Shown here piece by piece: positions 50,428 through 59,922 of a DNA stretch of 64,000 bases (positions within the stretch are counted from its first letter, which is position 1; each line of letters begins with the position of its first letter). Under the pieces are notes generated by a model. That model was given only the letters and a program-made list of their open reading frames with translations. It was not told the DNA's origin and ran no database searches. Source of the DNA: Agathobaculum ammoniilyticum. GTDB lineage: Bacteria > Bacillota > Clostridia > Oscillospirales > Butyricicoccaceae. The DNA lies in the NCBI RefSeq assembly GCF_025567315.1, contig NZ_JAOQJE010000002.1, positions 186,001 to 250,000 on the forward strand, in the 5' to 3' direction. Position numbers and translations under genes: made by a program.

Positions 50428-51707
50428 TGCGCCGCCCCCTTCATAAAGTATACCATGTCGAGCGTGGTCGCTTGCGCCGCGGCGACCACCTGCCCGAGCG
50501 TAACAGCTTCGGTTTGCTGGATGCGGTCCTCGGGCGCGGTCAGCGTACCGGCCGCCGCCTGGCCGAGCCAGTAGCGCTCGAGCGCGAGCGGGTCGTCCAG
50601 CATGGCGCGCCAGTTGGTCACCAGGGTTTTTCGGGCGGATTCCAGCTCCGGCTCGGTGATATCGCCCTGCCGGCAGGCGTCGAGCTGGCGCAGGATCTCA
50701 TCCCGCGCGGTCGCGAAATCCCTGTTTTCAATGCCGGAATTGACCTGCATGATACCCTTGGAGGCGATGAACTGCGCACTCGCGTAGTAGCAAAGCGAGT
50801 GCTTCTCGCGCACGTTGACAAACAGCTTGGAGCTGGTCGAGCCGCCGTAAATGGTCTGGAACATCCAGTAGGCCGCGGGGTCGCCGCCGGTCAGGCAGCT
50901 CCCGCCCGTGCGGAAGCCGAGCGACAGCTTGCCCTGCGTCACCGGCTCCTCCTCCACGACCTCGCGCGCGTCCCCTGCGGGCTGCGCGGCGACCGTGGTG
51001 TGCGGCAGATAAAACGGCCGTTCGGTCCGGCGGGCGAGGGGCGTATCCAGGAAAAGATGCGCCACTGCCTCCGGAGCGAGCGTGCCGCAGTAAAACAGCT
51101 CGACCTGAGCCTCCTCCAGCGCGCGGAGATACGCGGTATACAGCTTGTTCTCCGTGATGCGGCCGGCCTGCTCCGCGGTGCCGAGCGCGGGCTGTCCGTA
51201 GGCCTCCTGCGCGCACATCAGCTCGGTCAGTCGCTTGGGCGCCCAGGTGCGGGGATCGTTTTTCTGCGCGGCGATCCGGTCGATCAGGTTGTCCCGTTCG
51301 CCCGTGGTGTAATCCGGACAGAACACGCCGTCCTGCAGATACGGGTCGAACATCAGGTCGGCCAGCAGGCGGACGACACGTCCGGTCAGTCCGGCCGCGC
51401 CGGGGGCGTAGGCCTCGTCGATGCAGTCGGACAGAAAGCCGATGACCAGGGTTTCGCCCTCCTTGCGCACGATGGCTTCTATGCGCGCGCCGTACAGCTC
51501 GTCGAGCGTCGTGCCGAGCGCGCGCAGGTCGGGAAGCTGCGCCGTACCGCGCCGCAGAACCTGCGGCAGACAGGCGCGCAGCGCGGCATCCGGCCCGCCG
51601 AGGGGCAGCAGCAAGGCCGCGCGCAGCACCGCCCGTTTGAATTTCGGCGTGGTCACGCAGGTAAGGTTTACCCCCGCGCCCAGCTTTTTTCGGGTCACTT
51701 GTTGCAT
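50424..51707 (-). CDS. Non-catalytic M16-type partner, YmfF-like
   Basis: A 427-residue M16-fold protein without HxxEH. The N-terminus QQVTRKKLGAGVNLTCVTTP and GGSTSSKLFVNVREKHSLCY match YmfF-type partners, which form the second half of the protease chamber. I place the start at the ATG at 51707 with GAGG seven bases upstream. Earlier Met codons at 51719 and 51776 lack good sites. It is the first gene of the leftward ymfF-ymfH pair. Confidence 0.85.
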   Translation of the reverse strand: MQQVTRKKLGAGVNLTCVTTPKFKRAVLRAALLLPLGGPDAALRACLPQVLRRGTAQLPDLRALGTTLDELYGARIEAIVRKEGETLVIGFLSDCIDEAYAPGAAGLTGRVVRLLADLMFDPYLQDGVFCPDYTTGERDNLIDRIAAQKNDPRTWAPKRLTELMCAQEAYGQPALGTAEQAGRITENKLYTAYLRALEEAQVELFYCGTLAPEAVAHLFLDTPLARRTERPFYLPHTTVAAQPAGDAREVVEEEPVTQGKLSLGFRTGGSCLTGGDPAAYWMFQTIYGGSTSSKLFVNVREKHSLCYYASAQFIASKGIMQVNSGIENRDFATARDEILRQLDACRQGDITEPELESARKTLVTNWRAMLDDPLALERYWLGQAAAGTLTAPEDRIQQTEAVTLGQVVAAAQATTLDMVYFMKGAAQ

Positions 51708-51747
51708 ATTTTGCCTCATTTCCGGAAAAAATTTTCTATCGTGTTTT

Positions 51748-51776
51748 ATTATAGCATCATTCATAGTGTGAATCAA
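51748..51776 (-). promoter_or_regulatory. Promoter of the ymfF-ymfH-like pair
   Basis: Reading leftward, TTGATT (51776-51771) and TATAAT (51753-51748) are 17 bases apart. Confidence 0.75.
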
Positions 51777-51820
51777 ACGTAGATTATGTGAACAAATCCG
51801 TGCCGGTTGCTATTTTACCC

Positions 51821-51849
51821 TTGACAGGCCGGCAATTATACGGTAAAAT
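51821..51849 (+). promoter_or_regulatory. Promoter of ylxM-ffh
   Basis: A perfect TTGACA and TAAAAT are 17 bases apart. It is divergent from the ymfF promoter. Confidence 0.85.
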
Positions 51850-51903
51850 AAGCGTGTTCGATGTAAAGGGATAACGCTTTACAGCTTCAAGGGAGGCCCG
51901 CCG

Positions 51904-52275
51904 ATGAAAGGCAAACCGCTCGAAATGAGCCTGCTGTTCGACTTTTACGGCGAGACGCTCACGGAAAAACAGCGCGAGCTGTTCGACTTGTATTATAATG
52001 AAGATCTTTCGCTTTCCGAGATCGCGGAGCACGCGGGCATCACCCGTCAGGGTGTGCGCGACGCTGTCAAGCGCGCGGAGCATGCGCTGCAGGAGATGGA
52101 GGACCGCCTCGGTCTGGTCAGCCGCTACGGCGATACGGAAAAACGCGCGGAAGCGCTGGCGCGCGAGGTCGGGCGCTTACGCAGCCTGAACGCTGAAAAA
52201 CTGCACAGCAGCGAGGCGGAGGAGATCGCCTCCCGCATGGCGCTGCTGCTCGCCCAGCTTAGGCAGGAGGCTTAA
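51904..52275 (+). CDS. ylxM: YlxM-family DNA-binding protein (UPF0122)
   Basis: A 123-residue sigma-factor-like helix-turn-helix protein. MSLLFDFYGETLTEKQRELF, LYYNEDLSLSEIAEHAGITR and QGVRDAVKRAEHAL are characteristic of YlxM, which lies upstream of ffh across Firmicutes and helps control signal recognition particle activity. AGGGAGG precedes the ATG. ffh starts two bases after its stop. Confidence 0.95.
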   Translation: MKGKPLEMSLLFDFYGETLTEKQRELFDLYYNEDLSLSEIAEHAGITRQGVRDAVKRAEHALQEMEDRLGLVSRYGDTEKRAEALAREVGRLRSLNAEKLHSSEAEEIASRMALLLAQLRQEA

Positions 52276-52276
52276 T

Positions 52277-53650
<1,374 letters not shown>

Positions 53651-53675
53651 TTGATAACGGCCCATCCCTTTGTTT

Positions 53676-53708
53676 GTAAAGAAATTTACAATAGATCAAA
53701 TTCTATTG
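53676..53708 (+). promoter_or_regulatory. Two small AT-rich inverted repeats before rpsP
   Basis: TTGTAAA-GAAA-TTTACAA and then AATAGA-TCAAAT-TCTATT. They fill the ffh-rpsP gap directly before the ribosome binding site GAGGAGGTG, and may be an mRNA-processing or translation-control element. Confidence 0.5.
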
Positions 53709-53721
53709 AGGAGGTGAAACC

Positions 53722-53964
53722 ATGGTAAAGATCAGACTTCGCCGCCTGGGCGCGAAGAAGGCCCCGTTCTACCGCATCGTTGTCGCTGATTCCCGTTACC
53801 CGCGTGACGGCCGATTCATCGAGGAGATCGGTACCTACAACCCCCTGACCGATCCGGCCACCGTCAATGTTGACGCGGATCGCGCGCAGGAGTGGATCAA
53901 GAAGGGCGCGCAGCCGACCGATACGGTTCGCGGCATCCTGAAGAAAGCCGGTGTGCTGAATTGA
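53722..53964 (+). CDS. rpsP: 30S ribosomal protein S16
   Basis: An 80-residue S16 with the exact family start MVKIRLRRLGAKKAPFYRIV and the block SRYPRDGRFIEEIGTYNP. The ribosome binding site GAGGAGGTG is very strong. It stands between ffh and khpA as in other Firmicutes. Confidence 0.97.
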   Translation: MVKIRLRRLGAKKAPFYRIVVADSRYPRDGRFIEEIGTYNPLTDPATVNVDADRAQEWIKKGAQPTDTVRGILKKAGVLN

Positions 53965-53978
53965 GTGAGGCTAACGAA

Positions 53979-54209
53979 ATGAAAGAGTTATTGACCTATA
54001 TTGTCAAAAATCTGGTTTCCGAGCCGGATGCGATTGCCATTACCGAGGAGATCGACGGTGATAACGTCACCTATTCCCTGCGCGTAGCGCCGGGGGATAT
54101 GGGCCGCGTCATCGGCCGGCACGGCCGCATCGCAAAGGAAATCCGCACACTCATGAAAGCGGCAGGCAATCGTGAAAACAAACGCGTGACAGTCGATATC
54201 CTCGACTGA
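53979..54209 (+). CDS. khpA: KH-domain RNA-binding protein KhpA
   Basis: A 76-residue single-KH protein. MKELLTYIVKNLVSEPDAI and the KH loop APGDMGRVIGRHGRIAKEIR (GRxGR-type) are diagnostic. KhpA pairs with KhpB/EloR (not in the window) and binds RNA to affect cell-wall synthesis and division. The ATG at 53979 has GTGAGG nine bases upstream. It begins 14 bases after rpsP. Confidence 0.94.
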   Translation: MKELLTYIVKNLVSEPDAIAITEEIDGDNVTYSLRVAPGDMGRVIGRHGRIAKEIRTLMKAAGNRENKRVTVDILD

Positions 54210-54498
54210 CGGACTTCGTTTGAAACGGGCGCCGCCCGTTCCAAACGAGGCATGCCCTTGTCAGGCTGCGCCTGAAAGGGCTGCCGCGCCGAAGCTCTGT
54301 GAAAGTTTTGGTTTTCGCAGCGCTTCGTCTTGGTATCAAAAGCACGGGAAGCGCCCGCGCTTTTGCGGAAAACCGCAGACGCGGTTTTCTGTTTCATGCG
54401 CCTGACGGCGTTTTGAGCTGAAAATCGCCGCGCCGCGGCGATTTTTTGTTATGCGTGTGAGACGCGCGCGGCACACCACCACCAAAGAGGAGAACGTT
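54210..54498. repeat. 289-base hairpin-rich insertion between khpA and rimM
   Basis: No gene. Inverted repeats include GTTTG-A-AACGGGCG / CGCCCGTT-C-CAAAC (54217-54247), GAAAACCGC / GCGGTTTTC (54369-54392) and a terminator at 54421-54447. In most Firmicutes these two genes are close together, so this gap is unusual. Confidence 0.6.
54421..54447 (+). terminator. Terminator upstream of rimM
   Basis: AAAATCGCCGCG / CGCGGCGATTTTTTG with a run of six Ts. It lies 52 bases before rimM and may end most rpsP-khpA transcripts. Confidence 0.75.
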
Positions 54499-55005
54499 AT
54501 GCCGAAACAATTTTTAGAGGCTGGTAAGATCGTCGGCACGCATGGCGTGCGCGGCGACCTCAGGGTGCAGAGCTGGTGCGACAGCCCCGAGGTGCTTTGC
54601 GACTTTGACCTGCTGTATCTGGATGAAAACACGCCGGTAACCGTGGAAAAGGCGCAGGTACACAAAAACGTGGTGCTGATGCACCTGAAAGGCGTGGACA
54701 CGGTTGAGGCGGCGGAAGCGCTGCGCGGGCGCGTGCTGCACCTGGACCGGAACGACGTGGAACTGCCGGATGACCTGGTGTTCATCCAGGATATTCTGGG
54801 CTTTCGCGTCCATGACCTGCGGACCGATCGTGCGGTCGGCCGTGTCCGCGATGTGCTGACCTCCAATCCGGCGCACGATATGTATGAGATACAGGGAGAG
54901 GATGGGCGGCTGGTCTATGTCCCCGCCGCAAAGCCCTTTTTGAAAGAGATCGATATGGAGGCCGGCGTGATCTACATTGAAAGCATCGAGGGTCTGCTCG
55001 AATGA
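54499..55005 (+). CDS. rimM: Ribosome maturation factor RimM
   Basis: A 168-residue 30S assembly factor. The start EAGKIVGTHGVRGDLRVQSW is the RimM signature and the C-terminal PRC-barrel shows VPAAKPFLKEIDMEAG. The reading frame extends upstream, but AGAGGAGAA before the ATG at 54499 fixes the start. The stop overlaps trmD (ATGA). Confidence 0.95.
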   Translation: MPKQFLEAGKIVGTHGVRGDLRVQSWCDSPEVLCDFDLLYLDENTPVTVEKAQVHKNVVLMHLKGVDTVEAAEALRGRVLHLDRNDVELPDDLVFIQDILGFRVHDLRTDRAVGRVRDVLTSNPAHDMYEIQGEDGRLVYVPAAKPFLKEIDMEAGVIYIESIEGLLE

Positions 55006-55748
55006 AGATCGATATTATGACGCTGTTTCCGGAAATGGTCAATGCGGTCATGGGGGAGAGCATGATCGGCCGCGCGCAGGAAAAGGGCCTCGTGGAGATA
55101 CGCGCGGTCAATATACGCGATTATGCGACCGACAAGCACCATAAGGCGGACGACGCGCCCTATGGCGGCGGGCGCGGGCAGGTCATGCTGGCCGAGCCGC
55201 TTTACCTGTGCCATCAGGCGCTTTGCGCCGGGGAACGGGTGCATACGGTGTTCCTGTCCGCGCAGGGCAGGCCCTTCGATCAGGACAAAGCGCGTGAGCT
55301 GCTCGCGCGGGAGCATATCATCCTGGTATGCGGCCATTATGAGGGGGTAGACCAGCGCTTCATCGATGCGTGCGTGGACGAGGAAATCTCGATCGGCGAC
55401 TTTGTGCTGACCGGCGGCGAGCTCCCCGCGATGGCGGTCGCGGACGCGGTGTGCCGCATGGTGCCGGGCGTGTTGCCGGACGAAGAGGCGTTTACCGCCG
55501 AAAGCCATTGGGACGGGCTGCTCGAACACCCGCAGTATACCCGACCGGAAAACTGGCGTGGCCGGCCGGTGCCGGAGGTGCTGCTGAGCGGACACCATGC
55601 AAATATCGCGCTATGGCGGCGCGAAATGAGCCTGCGCCGCACCCGTGCCGACCGGCCCGACCTGTTCGCCCGCTTTGCGCCGCGGGACAAGCAGGACCGG
55701 CATCTCCTGGCACGCCTCGAACAGCCGGAGGAAAACGGGGACCGTTAA
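55002..55748 (+). CDS. trmD: tRNA (guanine37-N1)-methyltransferase TrmD
   Basis: Methylates G37 next to the anticodon. The 248 residues begin MKIDIMTLFPEMVNAVMGES and contain HKADDAPYGGGRGQVMLAEP, the AdoMet knot CGHYEGVDQRFID and SIGDFVLTGGELPAM. The stop is followed by rpiA with its own promoter instead of the usual rplS. Confidence 0.97.
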   Translation: MKIDIMTLFPEMVNAVMGESMIGRAQEKGLVEIRAVNIRDYATDKHHKADDAPYGGGRGQVMLAEPLYLCHQALCAGERVHTVFLSAQGRPFDQDKARELLAREHIILVCGHYEGVDQRFIDACVDEEISIGDFVLTGGELPAMAVADAVCRMVPGVLPDEEAFTAESHWDGLLEHPQYTRPENWRGRPVPEVLLSGHHANIALWRREMSLRRTRADRPDLFARFAPRDKQDRHLLARLEQPEENGDR

Positions 55749-55785
55749 GAGACGTCAATTTCCTCCGTCTGTGGGACGGAAAACA

Positions 55786-55814
55786 TTGACCTTTCCCAGC
55801 AATCATCCTATAAT
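55786..55814 (+). promoter_or_regulatory. Promoter of rpiA
   Basis: TTGACC and a perfect TATAAT are separated by 17 bases, 44 bases before the start codon. Confidence 0.85.
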
Positions 55815-55857
55815 AAAGATACCTGTATAGGTACCATTGCCAGGGGAGGAAAACAAA

Positions 55858-56535
55858 ATGGATATGAAAAAAATGGCCGGCGACAAAGCGGCCGAATATG
55901 TCAAGGACGGCATGGTGGTCGGACTCGGCACCGGTTCCACCGCTTACCACATGGTAAACGCCATCGGTGAGCGCGTGAAAAACGGGCTGAAGATCCAGGC
56001 TATCCCGACCTCCAAGGCCACGGAGGCGCAGGCGCGCGAGCTGGGCATCCCGCTGCTCACGATCGACGAGGTCGACCACGTCGATCTGGATATCGATGGC
56101 GTGGATGAAATCGACCCGCAGTTCAACGCCATCAAGGGCGGCGGCGGCGCGCTCTACCGTGAAAAGGTCGTCGCGACGCTCGCCAAGGAAGTCATCTGGA
56201 TCATGGACGAAAGCAAGCTGGTCGACCACATCGGCGCGTTCCACCTGCCGGTTGAGATCGCGCAGTACGGCTCCAAGCAGGCGATGGCCAGGATGGAGGA
56301 ATGCGGCTGGAAGCCGGTCCTCCGCGTGCGCGACGGAAAAACTTTCGTTACGGACAACGGCAATTACATCGCGGACCTGCATCTCGGCGCGGGTTTTGAC
56401 ATTGAGGACGTCAGGGAAAAGCTCGGCACGATTGTCGGCGTTCTGGAGCATGGCCTGTTCCTGAATATGTGCAAGCGGATGATCGTCGGCACCTCGTCCG
56501 AGGGCGTTCGGGTCATCGAGAACCCGTCCAAGTGA
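55858..56535 (+). CDS. rpiA: Ribose-5-phosphate isomerase A
   Basis: Interconverts ribose-5-phosphate and ribulose-5-phosphate. The 225 residues show VVGLGTGSTAYHMV, the active-site block DIDGVDEIDPQFNAIKGGGG and the C-terminal HGLFLNMCKRMIVGT. The ATG at 55858 has GGGGAGGA seven bases upstream; a seven-residue longer frame is not supported. Confidence 0.96.
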   Translation: MDMKKMAGDKAAEYVKDGMVVGLGTGSTAYHMVNAIGERVKNGLKIQAIPTSKATEAQARELGIPLLTIDEVDHVDLDIDGVDEIDPQFNAIKGGGGALYREKVVATLAKEVIWIMDESKLVDHIGAFHLPVEIAQYGSKQAMARMEECGWKPVLRVRDGKTFVTDNGNYIADLHLGAGFDIEDVREKLGTIVGVLEHGLFLNMCKRMIVGTSSEGVRVIENPSK

Positions 56536-56573
56536 CAGGATGCGCGCCGCGCGGAAAGAGTGAGGGATAGGGA

Positions 56574-57161
56574 ATGAACCAGACCAGAAGACCGCACGCC
56601 AAACAGCCGAATTACCGGCTGTTGCTCTGCATAGGGCTGCTGGTGTGCCTGGTGCTCGATATATTGTTTTTCGTGCTGTTCCTGAGCCAGTGCAGTCGGG
56701 CCGGTGGGCTGGAGGACGAGGTCAAGAAGCTGACCGAGGCCAACCAGGCGCTCACCAGCCAGAACACCATGCTGCAGCAGCAGAGCGACGCGGCGCTGAC
56801 CACGGCGGTCGCGGCGCTGCCCGACCCGACGACAGCGCAGACGACCAACCTGCCTGATTTGATCCCGCAGCTCACCGATGCCGTTTATGTGGTGCGCACA
56901 ACGGGAGAAGGCTACCAGTACCTCAAGATCGCGGAAGGCGCGGTGCTGGATAAGCTGAACGCCTACCGCGACGATGCTTCCGGCTATACCGCCGCGGAGG
57001 GCGACGCGCCCACCTGCAGCTATTGGGTGCTGTTTTCCGACCGCGTGATCGGCCTGACCGATGGCGGCAACGGCTTTGTCAGCACCGACCGAACCGCAAC
57101 CGGCAGCGCGACCACGGTCCCGTCCGGCTTCTACGATTTCGTGGTATCGTTGTTCGCATAA
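56574..57161 (+). CDS. Hypothetical membrane-anchored protein with coiled coil
   Basis: A 195-residue protein not assigned to a known family. After a basic start it has one membrane helix (LLLCIGLLVCLVLDILFFVL, about residues 16-35), a coiled-coil stretch (LEDEVKKLTEANQALTSQNT, about 46-75), a Thr-rich linker and an extracytoplasmic domain of about 100 residues with Tyr/Gly-rich strands. Its location after rpiA does not suggest a role. Confidence 0.65.
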   Translation: MNQTRRPHAKQPNYRLLLCIGLLVCLVLDILFFVLFLSQCSRAGGLEDEVKKLTEANQALTSQNTMLQQQSDAALTTAVAALPDPTTAQTTNLPDLIPQLTDAVYVVRTTGEGYQYLKIAEGAVLDKLNAYRDDASGYTAAEGDAPTCSYWVLFSDRVIGLTDGGNGFVSTDRTATGSATTVPSGFYDFVVSLFA

Positions 57162-57200
57162 AAACGGACGTAAGGGTGCATTTTACTGAAAAAAGGATAA

Positions 57201-57234
57201 AACACAAGCGGGGGNNNNNNCCCCCGCTTGTGTT
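57201..57234. other. Assembly gap (six Ns) inside a perfect palindrome
   Basis: AACACAAGCGGGGG, six Ns (57215-57220), then CCCCCGCTTGTGTT. The flanks are exact inverted complements. The hairpin is probably the terminator of the upstream gene, and the unresolved bases are its loop or a GC-rich tip. The N run may also be a scaffold join of unknown true length. Confidence 0.8.
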
Positions 57235-57239
57235 ATGCT

Positions 57240-57339
57240 ACTAAAAGCCGCATTGTGCATTGGCTTCTGTTAAGCGCGTCCCAAAACGGGCCGCCGCCGT
57301 GCCAAGCGTGACTCTACAACGAAAGAGAGGGAAAACCAC
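57240..57339 (+). promoter_or_regulatory. Leader region of rplU, L21-leader-like
   Basis: A 100-base leader with a short CCC-AAAAC-GGG hairpin and CTCT-N8-AGAG before the ribosome binding site GAGAGGG. Firmicutes rplU genes often carry a conserved L21-binding leader. I cannot confirm the family by eye. No clear promoter is seen because the gap truncates the upstream part. Confidence 0.4.
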
Positions 57340-57651
57340 ATGTATGCCATTCTGAAAACTGGCGGCAAGCAGTACAAGGTATCTGAGGGCGACGTGATCT
57401 ACGTCGAGAAGCTCGGCGTAGAGGACGGCGCGACCGTTACTTTTGACGAGGTTCTGGCCGTAGGCGAGGGCGATTCCATCACCGTCGGCGCTCCTTACGT
57501 TTCCGGCGCAGCCGTGACCGGCACGGTCGAAAAGACCGGCAAGGGCAAGAAGATCAACATCTTCAAGATGAAGCCCAAGAAGGGTTACCGCAAGCGTCAG
57601 GGCCATCGCCAGCCGTACACCAAGGTGACTATCGCGTCCATCAAGGCGTAA
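57340..57651 (+). CDS. rplU: 50S ribosomal protein L21
   Basis: A 103-residue L21 with the start MYAILKTGGKQYKVSEGDVI and the C-terminal block KKGYRKRQGHRQPYTKVTI. AGAGGG precedes the ATG. It leads the rplU-prp-rpmA unit. Confidence 0.97.
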   Translation: MYAILKTGGKQYKVSEGDVIYVEKLGVEDGATVTFDEVLAVGEGDSITVGAPYVSGAAVTGTVEKTGKGKKINIFKMKPKKGYRKRQGHRQPYTKVTIASIKA

Positions 57652-57655
57652 GGCG

Positions 57656-57994
57656 GTGACAAAGGTCACGTTTTCGTCGCAGGGGGGCAAGCTCCTTTCG
57701 GTGGACATCCTCGGCCACGCGGGCTACGCGGAGGAAGGGGAGGACATCGTTTGTGCGGCGGTATCCAGCGCGGTCATGCTGACCCATGCGCTGCTGCTTG
57801 ACGTGCAGGGTATCCCGATCGACACACTGGTCGAGGATGACGGCGCCCATATCCGCATCACGCTGCCGCAGGGCGGCGGCCTGCTGCGGGGACAGGACGC
57901 GCTCAAGGCGCTCAAGCTGCATTTTACCGAGCTGGAGCAGAATTATTCCGATTTTTTGAACGTAATGGAGGTGTACGCAAATGCTGAAGATTAG
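57656..57994 (+). CDS. prp: Ribosomal-processing cysteine protease Prp
   Basis: A 112-residue protease that removes the N-terminal extension of L27. The catalytic His21 in LGHAGYAEEGED and Cys33 in IVCAAVSSAV are in the expected pattern. The start is a GTG four bases after rplU. The gene overlaps rpmA by 14 bases. L27 in this genome carries the matching cleavable extension. Confidence 0.94.
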   Translation: MTKVTFSSQGGKLLSVDILGHAGYAEEGEDIVCAAVSSAVMLTHALLLDVQGIPIDTLVEDDGAHIRITLPQGGGLLRGQDALKALKLHFTELEQNYSDFLNVMEVYANAED

Positions 57995-58259
57995 CTTACA
58001 GTTTTTCGCGCATAAAAAGGGCGTAGGTTCGACCAAGAACGGCCGTGATTCCGAGGCCAAGCGCTTGGGCGTCAAGCGTGCGGACGGTCAGACCGTTCCG
58101 GCGGGCAACATCCTTGTCCGTCAGCGCGGCACGAAGATCCATCCGGGCCTGAACGTCGGCCGCGGCAAGGACGACACCCTGTTCGCCAAGGTTGAGGGCG
58201 TTGTTCGTTTCGAGCGCTTGGGTAAGGACCGCAAGCAGGTTTCCGTTTACCCGCAGTAA
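57981..58259 (+). CDS. rpmA: 50S ribosomal protein L27 with Prp-cleavable extension
   Basis: A 92-residue L27. The start MLKISLQFFAHKKGVGSTKN has the Firmicutes extension ending in LQFF, after which Prp cuts before AHKKG. The tail VEGVVRFERLGKDRKQVSVY is typical. GGAGG lies inside the end of prp. Confidence 0.97.
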   Translation: MLKISLQFFAHKKGVGSTKNGRDSEAKRLGVKRADGQTVPAGNILVRQRGTKIHPGLNVGRGKDDTLFAKVEGVVRFERLGKDRKQVSVYPQ

Positions 58260-58271
58260 GAAAAAACGATG

Positions 58272-58297
58272 AAATCCCAGACGTTCGTCTGGGATTT
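58272..58297 (+). terminator. Terminator after rpmA
   Basis: AAATCCCAGACG / CGTCTGGGATTTT hairpin with a short T-run. Confidence 0.8.
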
Positions 58298-58331
58298 TGT
58301 TATAATGCCCCATGAAGCGGACGGAGGACGC

Positions 58332-58581
58332 ATGGACTGGCTGACAGAGGCGGAGCGCAAGCTCCGGCATGGGAACCGGATATTGTTTACGCGGGAAAGT
58401 CTGCTCTTGCAGGACCTGCGGCCGGCCTTCCTGTGTATGAGCTGACCGCGATCGTGCTGGAGCACGGGCCGGCACATTGCCGCGGGCCGGTGGGGCGCGG
58501 AAACAGGAATATATGGAACGGTTGCTGTATTGGCGGGACAATGCTTCGGGGCTAGCGGAGAAATGGGCGCCGTTCCTGTAA
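58332..58581 (+). pseudogene. Broken small gene between rpmA and obgE
   Basis: A good ribosome binding site (GGAGG) and ATG open a frame MDWLTEAERKLRHGNRILFT followed by RESLLLQDLRPAFLCMS and a TGA at 58443. Natural-looking coding then appears in other frames: VYELTAIVLEHGPAH in frame 2 near 58433-58480, and RKQEYMERLLYWRDNASGLA then EKWAPFL plus a stop at 58579-58581 in frame 1. Two frame changes would join them into one protein of about 83 residues. I do not know the family. It is either a decayed gene or has two sequencing errors. The rest of the 347-base rpmA-obgE gap holds only the rpmA terminator. Confidence 0.5.
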
Positions 58582-58606
58582 ACAAAGAAGAAAGGAGGAG
58601 CTTCCC

Positions 58607-59881
58607 ATGTTTATTGATATTGCAAAGATCAAAATTGTGTCCGGCAAGGGCGGGGACGGCAAGGTGGGATTCCATCGGGAAAAGTACGTCGCCTCCGGCG
58701 GACCGGACGGCGGAGACGGTGGACGCGGCGGTTCGGTCATTTTCCAGGTGGACGACAACCTCTCCACCCTGCTGGATTTCCGCTATAAAAAGAAATACGT
58801 TGCCGCGGCGGGGGAAAACGGCGGCAGCAAGCGCTGCAAGGGCAAGGACGGGGCGGATCTTGTCATCCGCGTGCCGCGCGGCACCATCATCCGCGACCAG
58901 AAGACCGGACAGGTGATCCGCGACCTGTCGGACGACGAGCCGTTCGTGGCGGCCAAGGGCGGCAACGGCGGCTGGGGCAACACGCATTTCGCAACCCCGA
59001 CCCGACAGGCGCCGCGCTTTGCCAAGCCCGGGCAACCGGGCGTGGAGCGGGACATCATCCTGGAGCTTAAGCTGCTGGCCGACGTGGGGCTGGTCGGCTT
59101 CCCGAACGTGGGCAAATCCACGCTGCTGAGCATGGTTTCGGCGGCGCGGCCCAAGATCGCCAATTACCATTTTACGACGCTGGTTCCCAACCTGGGCGTG
59201 GTCTCGGTGGGGGAGGAGCAGTCGTTTGTTATGGCGGATATCCCGGGCATTATCGAGGGCGCGAGCGAGGGCGCGGGACTGGGGCATGATTTCCTGCGCC
59301 ATATCGACCGCTGCCGCCTGCTGCTGCATCTGGTGGACGCGGCGGGCAGCGAGGGGCGCGATCCGCTGGAGGATATCGAGAAGATCAACGCTGAGCTGGC
59401 CGGATACAGCGAATTCCTCGCCGCGCGGCCGCAGATCATTGTCGCCAACAAGGTGGACCTGCTGGGCGAAGACCGCGCGCCGGTCGAAGCGCTTAAAGCC
59501 TATGCGGACGAGCACGGCTTTCAGTTTGCCGAGCTGTCCGCGGCGACAAATCAGGGCGTAGCCGAGCTGATGCGCATGACGTGGAACGCGCTGCAGGAGC
59601 TGCCGCCGGTGTTCATCTACGAGCCGGAATTCGTCGAGGCTGTGGAGGATACAGGAGGAACGCGCGACTGGACGGTGGAAAAGGTGGAGGACTACTATGT
59701 TGTTTCGGGCGCATGGGTAGATAAGATAATGGGCTCGGTCAATGTAGACGACTACGAATCCCGCCAGTATATGGACCGCATGCTCAAAAGCGCGGGCGTA
59801 TACGAAAAGCTGGAGGAAATGGGCGTGCAGGAGGGCGATTTTGTCGTCATCGGGGACCTGGAGTTCGAGTACGTCTATTGA
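58607..59881 (+). CDS. obgE: GTPase ObgE (CgtA)
   Basis: Essential GTPase for 50S assembly and stress response. The 424 residues consist of the glycine-rich Obg fold (1-158, with SGGPDGGDGGRGGSV), the G domain with GFPNVGKSTLLSM, DIPGIIEGASEGAGLGH and NKVDLL, and a C-terminal OCT domain (about 345-424). AAAGGAGGAG lies before the ATG. A strong bidirectional terminator follows. Confidence 0.97.
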   Translation: MFIDIAKIKIVSGKGGDGKVGFHREKYVASGGPDGGDGGRGGSVIFQVDDNLSTLLDFRYKKKYVAAAGENGGSKRCKGKDGADLVIRVPRGTIIRDQKTGQVIRDLSDDEPFVAAKGGNGGWGNTHFATPTRQAPRFAKPGQPGVERDIILELKLLADVGLVGFPNVGKSTLLSMVSAARPKIANYHFTTLVPNLGVVSVGEEQSFVMADIPGIIEGASEGAGLGHDFLRHIDRCRLLLHLVDAAGSEGRDPLEDIEKINAELAGYSEFLAARPQIIVANKVDLLGEDRAPVEALKAYADEHGFQFAELSAATNQGVAELMRMTWNALQELPPVFIYEPEFVEAVEDTGGTRDWTVEKVEDYYVVSGAWVDKIMGSVNVDDYESRQYMDRMLKSAGVYEKLEEMGVQEGDFVVIGDLEFEYVY

Positions 59882-59883
59882 GG

Positions 59884-59922
59884 AAAAACGGTGCAGGCAT
59901 CCGTGCCTGCACCGTTTTTTTA
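59884..59922. terminator. Bidirectional terminator after obgE
   Basis: AAAAACGGTGCAGGCA-TCCG-TGCCTGCACCGTTTTTTT, a 16-bp stem between two converging units. Confidence 0.92.

Noticed and set aside
58301..58306. TATAAT as a promoter for obgE
   Set aside because: No -35 element at the right distance, and the motif sits directly on the T-run of the rpmA terminator.
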